The notes under the pieces were generated by a model. It was not told the origin of the DNA. It saw nothing but the letters and a program-made list of their open reading frames with translations, and did no database searches. This document shows, in pieces, positions 8,941-18,644 of a stretch of DNA of 64,000 nucleotides (the first letter of the stretch is position 1; the number at the start of each line of letters is the position of its first letter). Location of the stretch: contig CAKOSH010000003.1 in the NCBI GenBank assembly GCA_934102215.1, forward strand, positions 62,001 to 126,000, written 5' to 3'. This DNA comes from an uncultured Bacilli bacterium (GTDB taxonomy: Bacteria; Bacillota_I; Bacilli_A; RF39; UBA660). The position numbers were made by a program, and so were the translations under genes.

Positions 8941-10314
8941 TTAGAATTCTATTTTCTTTGCAATATAATCTTTTAATTCTGAAAGGTCTAATGTTATTTG
9001 TTCCATTGTATCTCTATCTCTTATTGTAACTGTATTATTATTGATAGTTTCATCATCTACAGTTACACAGAATGGTGTTCCAACTACATCTGCTCTTCTA
9101 TATCTTTTACCAATTGAACCACTTTCATCATAACTACACATAAAATATTTTGATAATTCTTTATATACTTCTAATGCTTTTTCATTATGATATTTTTTAA
9201 CAAGTGGAAGTACTGTTACTTTTATAGGAGCAAGGAATGGATGAAGTTTTAATACTTCTCTTTCTTCATTATTTACTATATCTTTATGATATGCATCACA
9301 TAATACAGTTAAGAATAATCTTTCTACTCCAAGTGATGGTTCTATTACATAAGGAATATATTTTTCATTAGTTTCAGGATCTAAATATTCTAAGCTTTCT
9401 TTACTTACTTCCATATGTCTACTTAAATCATAATTTGTTCTTGAAGCAATTCCCCAAAGTTCTCCCCAGCCAAATGGGAACTTATATTCTATATCAGTAG
9501 TAGCATTACTATAGAAACTTAATTCTTCTTTTTCATGATCTCTAAGTCTTAGATTCTCTTCTTTGATACCTAAACTAAGTAAGAAATTCTTACAATATTC
9601 TTTATAATGTTTGAACCAATCAAGTTCAGTACCTGGTTTACAGAAGAATTCAAGTTCCATTTGATCAAATTCACGTACTCTAAATATAAAGTTACCAGGT
9701 GTAATTTCATTTCTAAATGATTTACCTATTTGACCTATACCAAATGGTAATTTAAGTCTCATACTACGTTCTACATTCTTAAAGTTAACGAATATACCTT
9801 GAGCAGTTTCTGGTCTTAAATATACTGTACTTTTAGAGTCTTCAGTAACTCCTTGAAATGTTTTAAACATAAGATTAAAGTTTCTAATGTCAGTAAAGTC
9901 TTCACTACCACAATTAGGACATTTAACATGATTCTTTCTTATATATTCTATTAATTCATCATTACTATATTTACCAGCATCTTCAATTCCTAAATCTTCA
10001 AGTAATTTATCAGCTCTATGACGTGTCTTACAATGTTTACAATCAATTAATGGGTCACTAAATGTTTTTAAATGGCCACTTGCTTCCCAAGTTTTTGGAT
10101 TCATAAGTATAGCACTATCTAGTCCTACATTATTAATATCTTCTTGAATAAACTTCTTTGTCCATGCTTTCTTAATATTATTTTTAAGTTCAACACCTAA
10201 TGGACCAAAATCCCAAGTATTCGCAAGTCCTCCATATATTTCACTTCCTTGAAAGATATATCCATAATTCTTACAATAATTAGTAAGTTCTTCCATTGTT
10301 ATTTTATTTTCCAT
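8941..10314 (-). CDS. glyQS: glycyl-tRNA synthetase, single-chain dimeric type
   Basis: A class II synthetase of the alpha2 type. The N-terminus has the glycyl pattern [22 protein letters not shown], a Cys4 zinc knuckle (CKHC ... CPNCG, residues about 100-140), and motif 2/3 segments ([42 protein letters not shown]). The C-terminal anticodon-binding domain starts near residue 360 ([11 protein letters not shown]). It charges tRNA-Gly. The ATG at 10314 has a GGAGGG site and overlaps the stop of the upstream unknown gene (TAATG), so the two are translated from one message, most likely under the T-box upstream. Confidence 0.95.
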   Translation of the reverse strand: MENKITMEELTNYCKNYGYIFQGSEIYGGLANTWDFGPLGVELKNNIKKAWTKKFIQEDINNVGLDSAILMNPKTWEASGHLKTFSDPLIDCKHCKTRHRADKLLEDLGIEDAGKYSNDELIEYIRKNHVKCPNCGSEDFTDIRNFNLMFKTFQGVTEDSKSTVYLRPETAQGIFVNFKNVERSMRLKLPFGIGQIGKSFRNEITPGNFIFRVREFDQMELEFFCKPGTELDWFKHYKEYCKNFLLSLGIKEENLRLRDHEKEELSFYSNATTDIEYKFPFGWGELWGIASRTNYDLSRHMEVSKESLEYLDPETNEKYIPYVIEPSLGVERLFLTVLCDAYHKDIVNNEEREVLKLHPFLAPIKVTVLPLVKKYHNEKALEVYKELSKYFMCSYDESGSIGKRYRRADVVGTPFCVTVDDETINNNTVTIRDRDTMEQITLDLSELKDYIAKKIEF

Positions 10315-11021
10315 TAAAATCCCTCCATTTTCATTTGCAATTTCATTTGTTCTTTATTTTTCTTTTCTATTTCACCAGCAATTTTATTATATTTATTTAG
10401 TTCACTTATAAAATCTTTATTTTTCTTAATGAGCACTACTACTACTCCATTACCTACAATATAACATTGATGTTGTTTTTCTATTAAAGTAGCTTTTTCA
10501 CCTTTAAATGTATGATTTAAAAATTCTCTTATAAATTCTTTTTCATAAGTAGGTAATTTATCATCATCACATGATATATAATATTTAGTTGTAGAATTTC
10601 CTGTATGAATACCACTTATTGAATAAGAACTTGTCTCTTCAAAGCAAAAGTCCATATTGAATTCATTATTATTATCACTTGCTAAGAAATTAAGTCTATC
10701 ATTTTTATATTTATCATATAGTAGTCTTTCTTCTTCAAAAGTTGCATTATCTACTATTAATAATCTATCAGTACCTCCACCTACATATATTCTACGTTTA
10801 TCACTATCTTTTGATATAAAAGTTATATGATTAAAATCCATAAAGTAGCCTATTACTACTTTTCTTTTATCTTCAATACTCATTTTTTCATATTCTTCAC
10901 CAAATGATGTTGAAACATTTATTCCTTCAATTGTTTCACCATGTGATTCAATGCCTATATCACTTATTTTAATTGTTTGATAAGTATTTTGTTTTAAACT
11001 ATCTTTACTGCTTGATTCCAT
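10314..11021 (-). CDS. unknown protein, first gene of the T-box/glyQS operon
   Basis: I do not recognise this 235-residue protein. It looks soluble, with no signal peptide or membrane helix, mixed alpha/beta content and a charged, helical, Met/Lys-rich C-terminus ([18 protein letters not shown]). ATG 11021 is chosen because GAAGGAG lies 5 bases upstream; a longer in-frame start would fall inside the T-box stem. It overlaps glyQS by one base and sits between the T-box and glyQS, so it should respond to uncharged tRNA-Gly. Confidence 0.7.
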   Translation of the reverse strand: MESSSKDSLKQNTYQTIKISDIGIESHGETIEGINVSTSFGEEYEKMSIEDKRKVVIGYFMDFNHITFISKDSDKRRIYVGGGTDRLLIVDNATFEEERLLYDKYKNDRLNFLASDNNNEFNMDFCFEETSSYSISGIHTGNSTTKYYISCDDDKLPTYEKEFIREFLNHTFKGEKATLIEKQHQCYIVGNGVVVVLIKKNKDFISELNKYNKIAGEIEKKNKEQMKLQMKMEGF

Positions 11022-11059
11022 TCCTACTCCTTCTTTAAAATAAAAACTTCTAAAACAAT

Positions 11060-11158
11060 TATAGGGGTCCATATGGACGGTTCCACCCTACTTATTCTAG
11101 AAGAATCACTCTTAATTTATAGCCTCAGTGCTTTGCCATCACACCTTCATCGCTTAAC
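11060..11158 (-). promoter_or_regulatory. glycine T-box leader with very short Stem I
   Basis: The minus-strand leader contains the T-box core AGGGTGGAACCG (11078-11089) followed by CCATATGG and CCCCT, which can fold as an antiterminator-like helix. The bulge reads UGGA, matching the 3' UCCA expected of tRNA-Gly. Upstream, GTG-TGATGGCAAAG-CAC forms a small hairpin with GGC, a glycine codon, in its loop. Only about 65 bases separate the predicted transcription start from the T-box core, far less than a normal Stem I-III leader. I see no clear U-tract terminator, so control may be translational or the element degenerate. Confidence 0.7.
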
Positions 11159-11164
11159 AAAATA

Positions 11165-11193
11165 AGTTTATCACAAATATATTTCTAATTCAA
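11165..11193 (-). promoter_or_regulatory. sigma-A-type promoter of the T-box/glyQS operon
   Basis: On the minus strand TTGAAT (11188-11193), a 17-bp spacer ending in TGA, then TAAACT (11165-11170). The start would be near 11158, directly at the beginning of the T-box leader. Confidence 0.5.
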
Positions 11194-11196
11194 TAA

Positions 11197-11793
11197 CTAT
11201 TTTACATATTCATCACATGGAGCAAAAGTTTTTCTATGCTCTTTTATTATTCCATATTTTCTTATTGCTTCTATATGTTTTTTAGTTCCGTATCCTTTAT
11301 TATGTTTAAAGTCATATTCTGGATGTATTTTATCTAATTCCACCATCATTCTATCTCTTGTTACCTTTGCAATTATTGAAGCTGCTGCTATGCTTTCACT
11401 TTTAGCATCACCCTTTATTATTGATGTTTGTGGTATATCAGTATCTAATTTAACTGCATCTATAAGTAAATGTTCTGGTTTAACGCTTAAGTTATTTACT
11501 GCTTCTAACATAGCTCTTTTAGTAGCATTCAATATATTTATTTCATCAATAACATCTTCACTTGATATTCCAATACCTACTGATATAGCATTTTCCATGA
11601 TAACATCATATAGTAGTTCTCTTTTCTTTTCAGTAAGCTTTTTTGAATCATTTATTCTTTCATCATAAAAGTCTTTAGGAAGTATTACTGCTGCTGTAAC
11701 AACTGGACCTACAAGCGGACCTCTACCTACTTCATCTATTCCTGCTATAAAATTTATTCCATTATTATATAATTCTGTTTCAAATTCTTTCAT
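11197..11793 (-). CDS. rnhB: ribonuclease HII
   Basis: The 198-residue protein has the RNase HII active-site pattern [17 protein letters not shown] (Asp20, Glu21), [17 protein letters not shown], and the [15 protein letters not shown] helix. The enzyme cleaves RNA of RNA-DNA hybrids, including single ribonucleotides in DNA. ATG 11793 is preceded by AAAGGAG, so it is preferred to an upstream in-frame ATG inside the previous gene. It lies 10 bp after an unknown gene. Confidence 0.95.
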   Translation of the reverse strand: MKEFETELYNNGINFIAGIDEVGRGPLVGPVVTAAVILPKDFYDERINDSKKLTEKKRELLYDVIMENAISVGIGISSEDVIDEINILNATKRAMLEAVNNLSVKPEHLLIDAVKLDTDIPQTSIIKGDAKSESIAAASIIAKVTRDRMMVELDKIHPEYDFKHNKGYGTKKHIEAIRKYGIIKEHRKTFAPCDEYVK

Positions 11794-11803
11794 GCGTTCT
11801 CCT

Positions 11804-12430
11804 TTATTTTGGCAATATATTCTTTTCAAATCTAATAAATGCTCTATGTATATCTTTACTTGCTTCTTTTGATAGATTATTAATTAATAATTTATTTCCA
11901 TCATTAAGGCCAATTTCTATTTTATAAGTTGGTTCAGTGTCATCTATACCAAGTATTGTACCAGCAGAGCCCATTAAAGCATATCCAATTAAAGCCTTTC
12001 TAGCATTAAAATTGTCTTTTTCTTCACGTTCAACCTCAAAATAATCTATTTCATCATAAGTAATAACAGTATGAGTACTAATAATTGGTATCCATATTTT
12101 TTGATTATGATTATCTATTATAAATATATTATATAAATTTTCATCAATATTAAAATTTTTAAGTAAATCTATTTTCTTATATTCTACTTTTGACCCAAAA
12201 ATACCACTATAATATTTCATTTCATATGCTTCACCATGACTAAAATTAAGTATCTTTTCATTATCTTTAAGTCTTCCTTTTAATATTTTAATACTATGTT
12301 TTTCATTAGATAATTTAATTATATTTAAATTATTATACTTAAATATTTCTTTTTTATTATCAATAGAAAAACATACTTTATAAGCAAATCCTATATCATC
12401 ATTTATATAATTTCCTATTAAAAGTGCCAC
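11804..12430 (-). CDS. unknown protein with glycine-rich hydrophobic hairpin, upstream of rnhB
   Basis: Not recognised. 208 residues from a GTG start (12430) with GAGGTGAT. The first 140 residues are beta-rich and polar. A short hydrophobic, small-residue segment follows (about 155-170, [16 protein letters not shown]), then a further beta/alpha stretch ([17 protein letters not shown]). A beta domain interrupted by a GxxxG-like hairpin recalls PH-like membrane-associated proteins, but this is only a resemblance. It is probably co-transcribed with rnhB. Confidence 0.65.
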   Translation of the reverse strand: MALLIGNYINDDIGFAYKVCFSIDNKKEIFKYNNLNIIKLSNEKHSIKILKGRLKDNEKILNFSHGEAYEMKYYSGIFGSKVEYKKIDLLKNFNIDENLYNIFIIDNHNQKIWIPIISTHTVITYDEIDYFEVEREEKDNFNARKALIGYALMGSAGTILGIDDTEPTYKIEIGLNDGNKLLINNLSKEASKDIHRAFIRFEKNILPK

Positions 12431-12445
12431 GTTATCACCTCTTTA

Positions 12446-12859
12446 CTAATTATTTTCTATTATTTTAATTATTGTATCTTTCACAGAATTCCATGTGTTT
12501 TTTAAGCTATCATAACTTAATGTTTCTTCTACTTTATTTAATGGTGCCCACACAACATCATGTGTATCTAATGAATCATTATCGCTTTTACCTTTATCTA
12601 CTGCAAAAAACATATAGCAAATGCAATTTTCACCTTTTGGTGTAGTATATTTTTCAACATAAGGCGCGTACTCTTCTATAATATCAGCTATTCTTTTTGT
12701 TTCTTCTGCCGTTTCTCTTATTGCCGCTTCTTTTAATGCTTCTCCATTTTCAACATGACCTTTTGGAAAAGAATAATCATTTTGTTTCCTTCTATAAATT
12801 AATGCAATTTCTTTTGTTTCTCTATTTATTAAAAAACAACCTGCTTTTAATGTTTCCAT
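12446..12859 (-). CDS. NUDIX hydrolase
   Basis: 137 residues with a NUDIX box at about residues 34-56 (GHVENGEALKEAAIRETAEE). The Gly normally after EE is replaced by Thr, but the catalytic REXXEE glutamates are intact. The N-terminus (KAGCFLINRETKEIALIYRRK, FPKGH) resembles the Ap4A/bis(5'-nucleosyl)-tetraphosphatase branch of the family; the substrate cannot be fixed from sequence alone. The start ATG 12859 has GAAAGGA. It lies 15 bp upstream of the unknown gene at 11804-12430, in the same orientation. Confidence 0.88.
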   Translation of the reverse strand: METLKAGCFLINRETKEIALIYRRKQNDYSFPKGHVENGEALKEAAIRETAEETKRIADIIEEYAPYVEKYTTPKGENCICYMFFAVDKGKSDNDSLDTHDVVWAPLNKVEETLSYDSLKNTWNSVKDTIIKIIENN

Positions 12860-12895
12860 ATTATTTATTTCCTTTCAAATATATTTTATCACAAT

Positions 12896-12925
12896 AAAAA
12901 AGATGTAGAAAGTACTTCTACACCT
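12896..12925 (-). terminator. clpB terminator
   Basis: On the minus strand GTGTAGAA-GTAC-TTTCTACA is followed by TCTTTTTT, directly after the clpB stop. Confidence 0.8.
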
Positions 12926-12929
12926 TAAG

Positions 12930-15026
12930 TTAATTTATTTTAAGTTCATCATTAACATAATCTACATTAATTGTTGTATTAGATTTTATTTCATTATTAA
13001 TAAGTTTACGAGCAATTATTGTTTCAAGTTTATTATTAACAAGTCTCTTAAGTGGTCTCGCTCCATAGAATTCATCATAACCATTATCTATAAAATAATT
13101 AATCGCACTATCACTTAAATTAATCTTAACATTTATATCTACTAATCTATGTTCTATTTCTTCTATTATCTTAGATAATATTTCTTTTAAGTCTTCTTTA
13201 GATAATTTATTAAATGTAATTATTTCATCAAGTCTATTTAAGAATTCTGGTTTAAAATATTTAGTAAGTTCACTTGATACTTTATCTTCTTCATTATTAA
13301 TAATGTATTCACTACCTACATTTGATGTCATTATGATAATTGTATTTTTAAAATCAACTGTTCTACCATTAGAGTCAGTTAATCTTCCTTCATCAAGTAT
13401 TTGAAGTAATAGATTAAGTACATCAGGATGAGCCTTTTCTATTTCATCAAATAATACTATTGAATATGGGTTTCTTCTAACTTTTTCTGTAAGTTGTCCT
13501 CCTTCTTCATATCCAACATATCCAGGAGCTGCACCTATTAATCTTGATACTGAATATTTTTCCATATATTCACTCATATCTATTCTTACCATATGATGTT
13601 CATCATCAAATAATTCATACGCTAGACTTCTTGCCACTTCTGTTTTACCTACTCCAGTTGGACCTAAAAACATAAATGAACCTATTGGTCTATTTGGATC
13701 TTTAATTCCACTTCTTGAACGAATTATCGCATCACTTACAAGTTTTAATGCTTTATCTTGACCTTTAACACGTTTTCTTAAATTATCATATAGATTTAAT
13801 ATTTTATCTTTTTCACTACTCATTAATTTTGATACTGGTATATTAGTCCATTTATTTATAACACTTGCGATATCATCACTTGTTACAGTATCTGATAAAA
13901 TACTACTACCATTTTTATTTGAAAGTTCAGAAAGTTTCTTCTTAAGTTCAGGTAATTTACCATTCTTAATTCTAGCAATAGTTTCTAAATCATAATTGTT
14001 TTCTGCTTGTTCAAGTTCAAAAGTACATGCTGAAATATCAGATTTTACTTTCTTTATTGATTCGTTTATTTCTTTTTCTTCTTTCCATTTAGTACTTAAT
14101 TCTTGTTCTTCACCTTTTAATTCATAAAGTTCATTATCAATCTTTTCTAATCTTTTAAGTGATAATTCATCTTTTTCTTTCTTAAGCGCTTCTTTTTCAA
14201 CTTGAAGTGTAAGTATTTTTCGTTGTATTTTATCAAGTGATGTTGGAACACTATCCATTTGTACTCTTATAGTTGCACATGCTTCATCAATTAAATCAAT
14301 TGCTTTATCAGGTAAGAATCTATCTGTTATATATCTATTTGATAAAGTAGCTGCACTCACTAATGCTTTATCTTGAATAGTAACTCCATGATATATTTCA
14401 AATCTTTCTTTAAGTCCACGAAGTATTGTTATAGTATCTTCAACAGTTGGCTCTGCAATAGTTACTTTTTGAAATCTACGTTCAAGAGCCCCATCTTTTT
14501 CAATATACATTCTATATTCATTTAAAGTTGTTGCTCCTATAACGTGTATTTCACCACGAGCAAGCATTGGCTTTAAGATATTTCCTGTATCCATTGCTCC
14601 ATCTACAGCACCAGTTCCTACTATTAAATGAATTTCATCTATAAACATTATAAGATTTCCTTCACTCTTTTTAACTTCATCAAGTACCTTTTTAAGTCTT
14701 TCTTCAAATTCACCACGATATTTAGCACCAGCAATTAAAGATGCCATATTAAGTTCCCAAATAGTTTTATTTTTTAAACTCTCTGGTACGTCTCCTTTAA
14801 CAATTCTTTGGGCAAGTCCTTCTACTATTGCAGTTTTACCTACTCCTGGTTCACCAATAAGAACTGGATTATTTTTAGTTTTTCTTGATAAGATTCTAGT
14901 TATACTACGAATCTCTTCATCACGACCAATTATAGGATCAATCTTACGATTCTTAACATCCTCATTTATATTACGTCCATATTTTTCAAGGACATTTTCA
15001 TTTTCTTCATTATTCATATTAAACAT
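12930..15026 (-). CDS. clpB: ClpB disaggregase lacking the N-terminal domain
   Basis: Two AAA+ modules: Walker A GEPGVGKT at about residue 60 and GPTGVGKT at about 457, each with Walker B and arginine-finger regions. Between them lies the long coiled-coil middle domain (about 270-390) that marks ClpB and is used to dock DnaK. ClpB rescues aggregated proteins together with DnaK. At 698 residues it lacks the roughly 145-residue Clp-N substrate domain; the AAA module begins almost immediately ([14 protein letters not shown]). ATG 15026 has GGAGG eight bases upstream, so the short form is the primary product rather than an internal start. It is heat-shock controlled through the CIRCE element. Confidence 0.93.
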   Translation of the reverse strand: MFNMNNEENENVLEKYGRNINEDVKNRKIDPIIGRDEEIRSITRILSRKTKNNPVLIGEPGVGKTAIVEGLAQRIVKGDVPESLKNKTIWELNMASLIAGAKYRGEFEERLKKVLDEVKKSEGNLIMFIDEIHLIVGTGAVDGAMDTGNILKPMLARGEIHVIGATTLNEYRMYIEKDGALERRFQKVTIAEPTVEDTITILRGLKERFEIYHGVTIQDKALVSAATLSNRYITDRFLPDKAIDLIDEACATIRVQMDSVPTSLDKIQRKILTLQVEKEALKKEKDELSLKRLEKIDNELYELKGEEQELSTKWKEEKEINESIKKVKSDISACTFELEQAENNYDLETIARIKNGKLPELKKKLSELSNKNGSSILSDTVTSDDIASVINKWTNIPVSKLMSSEKDKILNLYDNLRKRVKGQDKALKLVSDAIIRSRSGIKDPNRPIGSFMFLGPTGVGKTEVARSLAYELFDDEHHMVRIDMSEYMEKYSVSRLIGAAPGYVGYEEGGQLTEKVRRNPYSIVLFDEIEKAHPDVLNLLLQILDEGRLTDSNGRTVDFKNTIIIMTSNVGSEYIINNEEDKVSSELTKYFKPEFLNRLDEIITFNKLSKEDLKEILSKIIEEIEHRLVDINVKINLSDSAINYFIDNGYDEFYGARPLKRLVNNKLETIIARKLINNEIKSNTTINVDYVNDELKIN

Positions 15027-15055
15027 AATTCATACCTCCTTATTCATACGTGCAT

Positions 15056-15097
15056 ATTATACATTAAAAGTTAGCACTTGTCAATAGTGAGTGCTAA
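15056..15097 (-). promoter_or_regulatory. CIRCE operator overlapping a consensus sigma-A promoter of clpB
   Basis: The inverted repeat TTAGCACTC-N9-AAGTGCTAA (15071-15097) differs from CIRCE, the HrcA operator, by one base. On the minus strand the promoter TTGACA (15079-15084), 17-bp spacer, TATAAT (15056-15061) has its -35 inside the operator, so HrcA binding would block polymerase. Confidence 0.95.
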
Positions 15098-15161
15098 TTT
15101 TCTTTAAAATAAATCACTAAACTTTATCATTTAGTAATTCATTATATATTATTATCAATAA

Positions 15162-16484
15162 TTATTTTTTTATTAATTCTTTTATTAGAAAAACTGAATA
15201 TAAAGGTATAGATTTAATCTTACTATCAGGATTATATCCAAAATCTTTTGTACTAATTCTTATCATATACTTAGGTGAATATAGTTTATCATAAACATTT
15301 AAACTTTTTGATTGTGTATTACTTTCTGCTTTTACTTCGATAGGAATTATTCCATCATTTTCAGTACTAATTAAGAAATCAACTTCAGCTTCTCTACTTC
15401 CTTGCCAATAAAGTAAATCTAAACCACTTGATAATAATTGATTAGCAACATAATTTTCAGTAATAATTCCTTTATATATTTTCATTTCATCCAATAAGAT
15501 AGTTTTAATATCATTATTAACAATTCTATTAAATATTCCAACATCGGAATAATAAATTTTAAATGTTTCATCATCTGCAAATCCAAGTAAAGGCTTTTCA
15601 GGCCTTTTAATGCACTTGCATATTTGTACCATATTACTTTCTATTAACCAATTTAAGGGTGTAGAAAAATCTCTAGACTTTGCATTTGATTCAATTACTG
15701 AATATTGAAATTTTTTTGAAGCGTTTTGAAGTTGTACTGATAATGAATTATAAATTTTGCTGATTTTTAATGTTTCTGTTGGATTATTAACATGATGATT
15801 CATATCATTCTTATAATCTTCTATAATATCATTTAAAATATTTAAATCATAATTATAATAATCACCATTACACCTTATAAGTTCAGATACGCTATCAGGC
15901 ATCCCTCCAGACAATAAGTATTGTCTATAAAAAGATAAGGCTTTATTATGAATTAGTCCCATTGATTCATTTTTATTAAAGCATTCTCTTATTTTATCTA
16001 TTAAGTTTTGCTGATTAAATGCTAACAAAAATTCTTCAAAATCCATCGGATACATATATAATCTAGATATTTTACCAACTGGAAATGGTTTTCTTAACCT
16101 TGATAATTTAACACCTAAAAGAGATCCAGCACATATTAATCTTACATTACTATGTTTCTCATTAAAATATTTTAATTCAGAAATTAATTCTTCACTTACT
16201 TGAATTTCATCTATAAATAATATACTTCCTTCTTTGTCAAAATCAAAATCTAATAATAATTTTAAATCATTATATTTCTTTTCAGAAGGTTCATCACTTT
16301 TATATAATTTAACAACATCAGAATTTTCAAGTAAGTTTACTTTCTTATAATATTTAAATTCATTCTTACAAAATTCATCAATAATATATGTTTTTCCGCA
16401 TTGTCTAACGCCAAGTACAACTAATGGTTTAAAGTTATCAGTGTTTTTCCAATTAAGCAAATCATTGTATATTTTTCTTTTCAT
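15162..16484 (-). CDS. AAA-family ATPase with C-terminal DUF4143
   Basis: Walker A GVRQCGKT (about residues 25-32), Walker B ILFIDEIQ and a sensor-like AGSLLG make an AAA_14 domain. The C-terminal part (KIYYSDVGIFNRI, ENYVANQLL, EVDFLI, IPIEVKA) is the DUF4143 domain with a PD-(D/E)XK-like core. Such proteins are frequent in gut bacteria and archaea; their biological role is unsettled. The ATG at 16484 has a weak GGGTGA site. A TGCTATAAT -10 (16503-16508) and the 33-bp tandem repeats lie upstream, so it is a separate, possibly regulated unit. Confidence 0.88.
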   Translation of the reverse strand: MKRKIYNDLLNWKNTDNFKPLVVLGVRQCGKTYIIDEFCKNEFKYYKKVNLLENSDVVKLYKSDEPSEKKYNDLKLLLDFDFDKEGSILFIDEIQVSEELISELKYFNEKHSNVRLICAGSLLGVKLSRLRKPFPVGKISRLYMYPMDFEEFLLAFNQQNLIDKIRECFNKNESMGLIHNKALSFYRQYLLSGGMPDSVSELIRCNGDYYNYDLNILNDIIEDYKNDMNHHVNNPTETLKISKIYNSLSVQLQNASKKFQYSVIESNAKSRDFSTPLNWLIESNMVQICKCIKRPEKPLLGFADDETFKIYYSDVGIFNRIVNNDIKTILLDEMKIYKGIITENYVANQLLSSGLDLLYWQGSREAEVDFLISTENDGIIPIEVKAESNTQSKSLNVYDKLYSPKYMIRISTKDFGYNPDSKIKSIPLYSVFLIKELIKK

Positions 16485-16559
16485 AATGTTTCACCCTATT
16501 TAATTATAGCACACTTTCCCACGTTTACAAGCATTTTCCAGCATTTTGATGCACGTTTT

Positions 16560-16648
16560 GCACCTTTTTGCACCCACTTTTGGCTCTAATTTGCACCTTT
16601 TTGCACCCACTTTTGGCTCTAATTTGCACCTTTTTGCACCCACTTTTT
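16560..16648. repeat. 33-bp tandem repeat (about 2.7 copies) upstream of the DUF4143 ATPase
   Basis: Units start at 16560, 16593 and 16626, the third truncated after 23 bases. Each contains, on the minus strand, two copies of GGTGCAAA 11 bp apart. The copies are exact. The array ends about 50 bp upstream of the ATPase -10 box, so an operator role is possible. No reading frame uses it. Confidence 0.9.
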
Positions 16649-16690
16649 AAATTTCAAACATCATTTCCTATTATTTATATTCAAAATTTA

Positions 16691-16751
16691 CCAATTGAAA
16701 TCATGCTTACTATTAAAGAACTTACTTCATAATTTATGAAAGATAAAGTAA
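16691..16751 (-). repeat. decayed duplicate of the ftsW 3' end
   Basis: These 61 bases match 17546-17606, inside the 3' end of ftsW, at 53 of 61 positions (starting CCAATTGAAATCAT on plus). The duplicate is in the same orientation and has no open frame. Together with the ftsW end it brackets the nitroreductase-like gene. The rest of 16649-16881 holds nothing else I recognise. Confidence 0.8.
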
Positions 16752-16881
16752 TTTATCATAAGTCTTCATAATAATTATTTTTGTATAGTTAAACTTATGA
16801 AATAATTAAAAAATAATCACCACTAATATTCCAGTATTAATATATTATTTATATATTTTAAATATTCTTTTATGGAGTTTT

Positions 16882-17418
16882 CTACTTTATTATTGTTATA
16901 TCTGCTTCTTTTTTAGGCTTTGGTTTAAAATATTCTTCATTAAAATAACCTAATATACAATACCCTACTCCAACATAATTATTTGAAACATTCCATTCTT
17001 CTAATAGTTCTTTCCCTTCTTCTGTTTCAAAATCTTCTTTTACTCCAATAATTTTTTCTGAATCAACTCCATATATTTTAGTCTTATTGTTTATTAATTT
17101 AATCGCTGTTTCTCCAATCATACTGTATTGTTTTACTTTCGTTTCATCTTCTAAAATTACTATTACTGTTGGAGCTCCATAAAATGAATCTGTATCTTTT
17201 CCTGTAACGATTGCATTAATCTTTGATAATTTCTCAATCATTTTTTTGTTTTGAAGTACAATAACTTTAAATGAGTCTGGACTTTCTGGTCTAATACAAA
17301 TATCATCAAAAATTTGTTTTATTTCAGATACTATTTCTTTTAAATCTTCATCTTTGACTTGTTTTGTTTTATATTTTCTAATTTTTCTTTCTATTTGATT
17401 ATTTGCTGTTTCGTTCAT
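16882..17418 (-). CDS. nitroreductase-family protein
   Basis: 178 residues. The start (RKIRKYKTKQVKDEDLKEIV) fits the nitroreductase RSIRKY...V..E.L motif. APTVIVILEDE and a C-terminal GYFNEEYFKPKPKKE match the ends of small FMN-dependent family members. The usual FMN-binding NSQPW motif reads PDSFKVIVL, so cofactor binding may be altered. These enzymes reduce nitro compounds or quinones with NAD(P)H. The ATG 17418 has GAAGGAG, and a TGCTATAAT -10 lies at 17441-17446. It sits between ftsW and a duplicated ftsW end, which suggests insertion. Confidence 0.75.
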   Translation of the reverse strand: MNETANNQIERKIRKYKTKQVKDEDLKEIVSEIKQIFDDICIRPESPDSFKVIVLQNKKMIEKLSKINAIVTGKDTDSFYGAPTVIVILEDETKVKQYSMIGETAIKLINNKTKIYGVDSEKIIGVKEDFETEEGKELLEEWNVSNNYVGVGYCILGYFNEEYFKPKPKKEADITIIK

Positions 17419-17517
17419 TATCTTTTCTCCTTCAATTTTAATTATAGCATACTTTTTTCATTTACTATCAAAGAAAAAACAATTTTATTCTTATTTTTAA
17501 ATATATGGCTTTAGATA

Positions 17518-18603
17518 TTATTTATTATTAACATTAAGAATTATTCCAATTGAAATCATACTTACTATTAAAGAACTACCGCCATAACTTATGAAAGGTA
17601 AGGTAACTCCAGTGATCGGAACTAGTCCTACAACTACAGATAGATTTAATAATGTCTGAAACATAAGTAAAAATGATAATCCAAATATTAAATACTTACC
17701 ATAAAGATCATTACAATCTATTGCTTTCTTAATTATATTATAAAATAAAATTATAAATAAAATTATTATTGTCAGTGCACCTATAAATCCAAACTCTTCA
17801 GTTATTATTGAAAAAATAAAATCCGTTTGAGGTTCAGGAAGATAAAAATGTTTTTGTCTTGAACCAAGAAATCCAAACCCTAAAAGTCCTCCTGGCCCTA
17901 TCGCATATAAACTTTGTATCATTTGAAATCCACTACCAAGTGGGTCACTCCATGGATCTAAAAATGAAGTAATTCTATCCATTCTATAAGGTGCGATTAA
18001 TATTAAAATAACTATACCAATTACACCTAGAACTCCAAGTTTAATAAATATAGAAAAGTCAGCACCACTTATAAAAATAAGTCCAATTAAAGAACAAACA
18101 ATTACCATACCAGTACCAAAATCAGGTTCCAACATAATTAGTCCAAAGAACAACAATATCACTAAAAACAATGGAACAATAAACTTAAAAGTATTTCTCT
18201 TGATTCTATCATTATTAGATAAATATTTAGATGTAAAAATTATTAATGATAATTTAGTTATCTCACTAGGTTGAAAACCAAAACCTAATATACCAAACCA
18301 ACTTCTGCTTCCATTTCTAACACTACCTATTCCTGGTATTAAAACTAATATAAGTAAAATAAAACATACAAGTAAAAATTTATTAGAATGTTTTTTATAC
18401 AAATTATAATCTATTTTAGAAAAAATAAACATCATAAAGATACCAATTATTAAGAAACAAAATTGACTAATAAAATATTTATAAGCATTTCCATATTTGA
18501 AACTAGCCCATATATAACTACTTGAATATATCATAAGGGCACCTATTAAGGATAGTATTATAGTTGTAATAATTATTATTTTATTTCTTTTAATAAAAAT
18601 CAC
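17518..18603 (-). CDS. ftsW: FtsW/RodA/SpoVE-family peptidoglycan polymerase
   Basis: About ten membrane helices and the SEDS signature GSRSWFGILGFGFQPSEITKL (about residues 105-125), GPGGLLGFG, LPEPQTDFIF, and the C-terminal PFISYGGSS. SEDS proteins polymerise lipid II with a partner class B PBP. Which paralogue (division, elongation or sporulation) cannot be decided here, although location near mraY favours ftsW. The only standard start free of upstream stops is GTG 18603, but AGGTGAT lies on top of it. A rare ATT start near 18594 would be better spaced. Confidence 0.88.
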   Translation of the reverse strand: MIFIKRNKIIIITTIILSLIGALMIYSSSYIWASFKYGNAYKYFISQFCFLIIGIFMMFIFSKIDYNLYKKHSNKFLLVCFILLILVLIPGIGSVRNGSRSWFGILGFGFQPSEITKLSLIIFTSKYLSNNDRIKRNTFKFIVPLFLVILLFFGLIMLEPDFGTGMVIVCSLIGLIFISGADFSIFIKLGVLGVIGIVILILIAPYRMDRITSFLDPWSDPLGSGFQMIQSLYAIGPGGLLGFGFLGSRQKHFYLPEPQTDFIFSIITEEFGFIGALTIIILFIILFYNIIKKAIDCNDLYGKYLIFGLSFLLMFQTLLNLSVVVGLVPITGVTLPFISYGGSSLIVSMISIGIILNVNNK

Positions 18604-18644
18604 CTATTCATTATATAGTATGAATAAGTGATATTATTTATTAT

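Noticed and set aside
11071..11082. GTCCATATGGAC palindrome as an operator
   Set aside because: It lies in the T-box antiterminator stem, which explains the symmetry.
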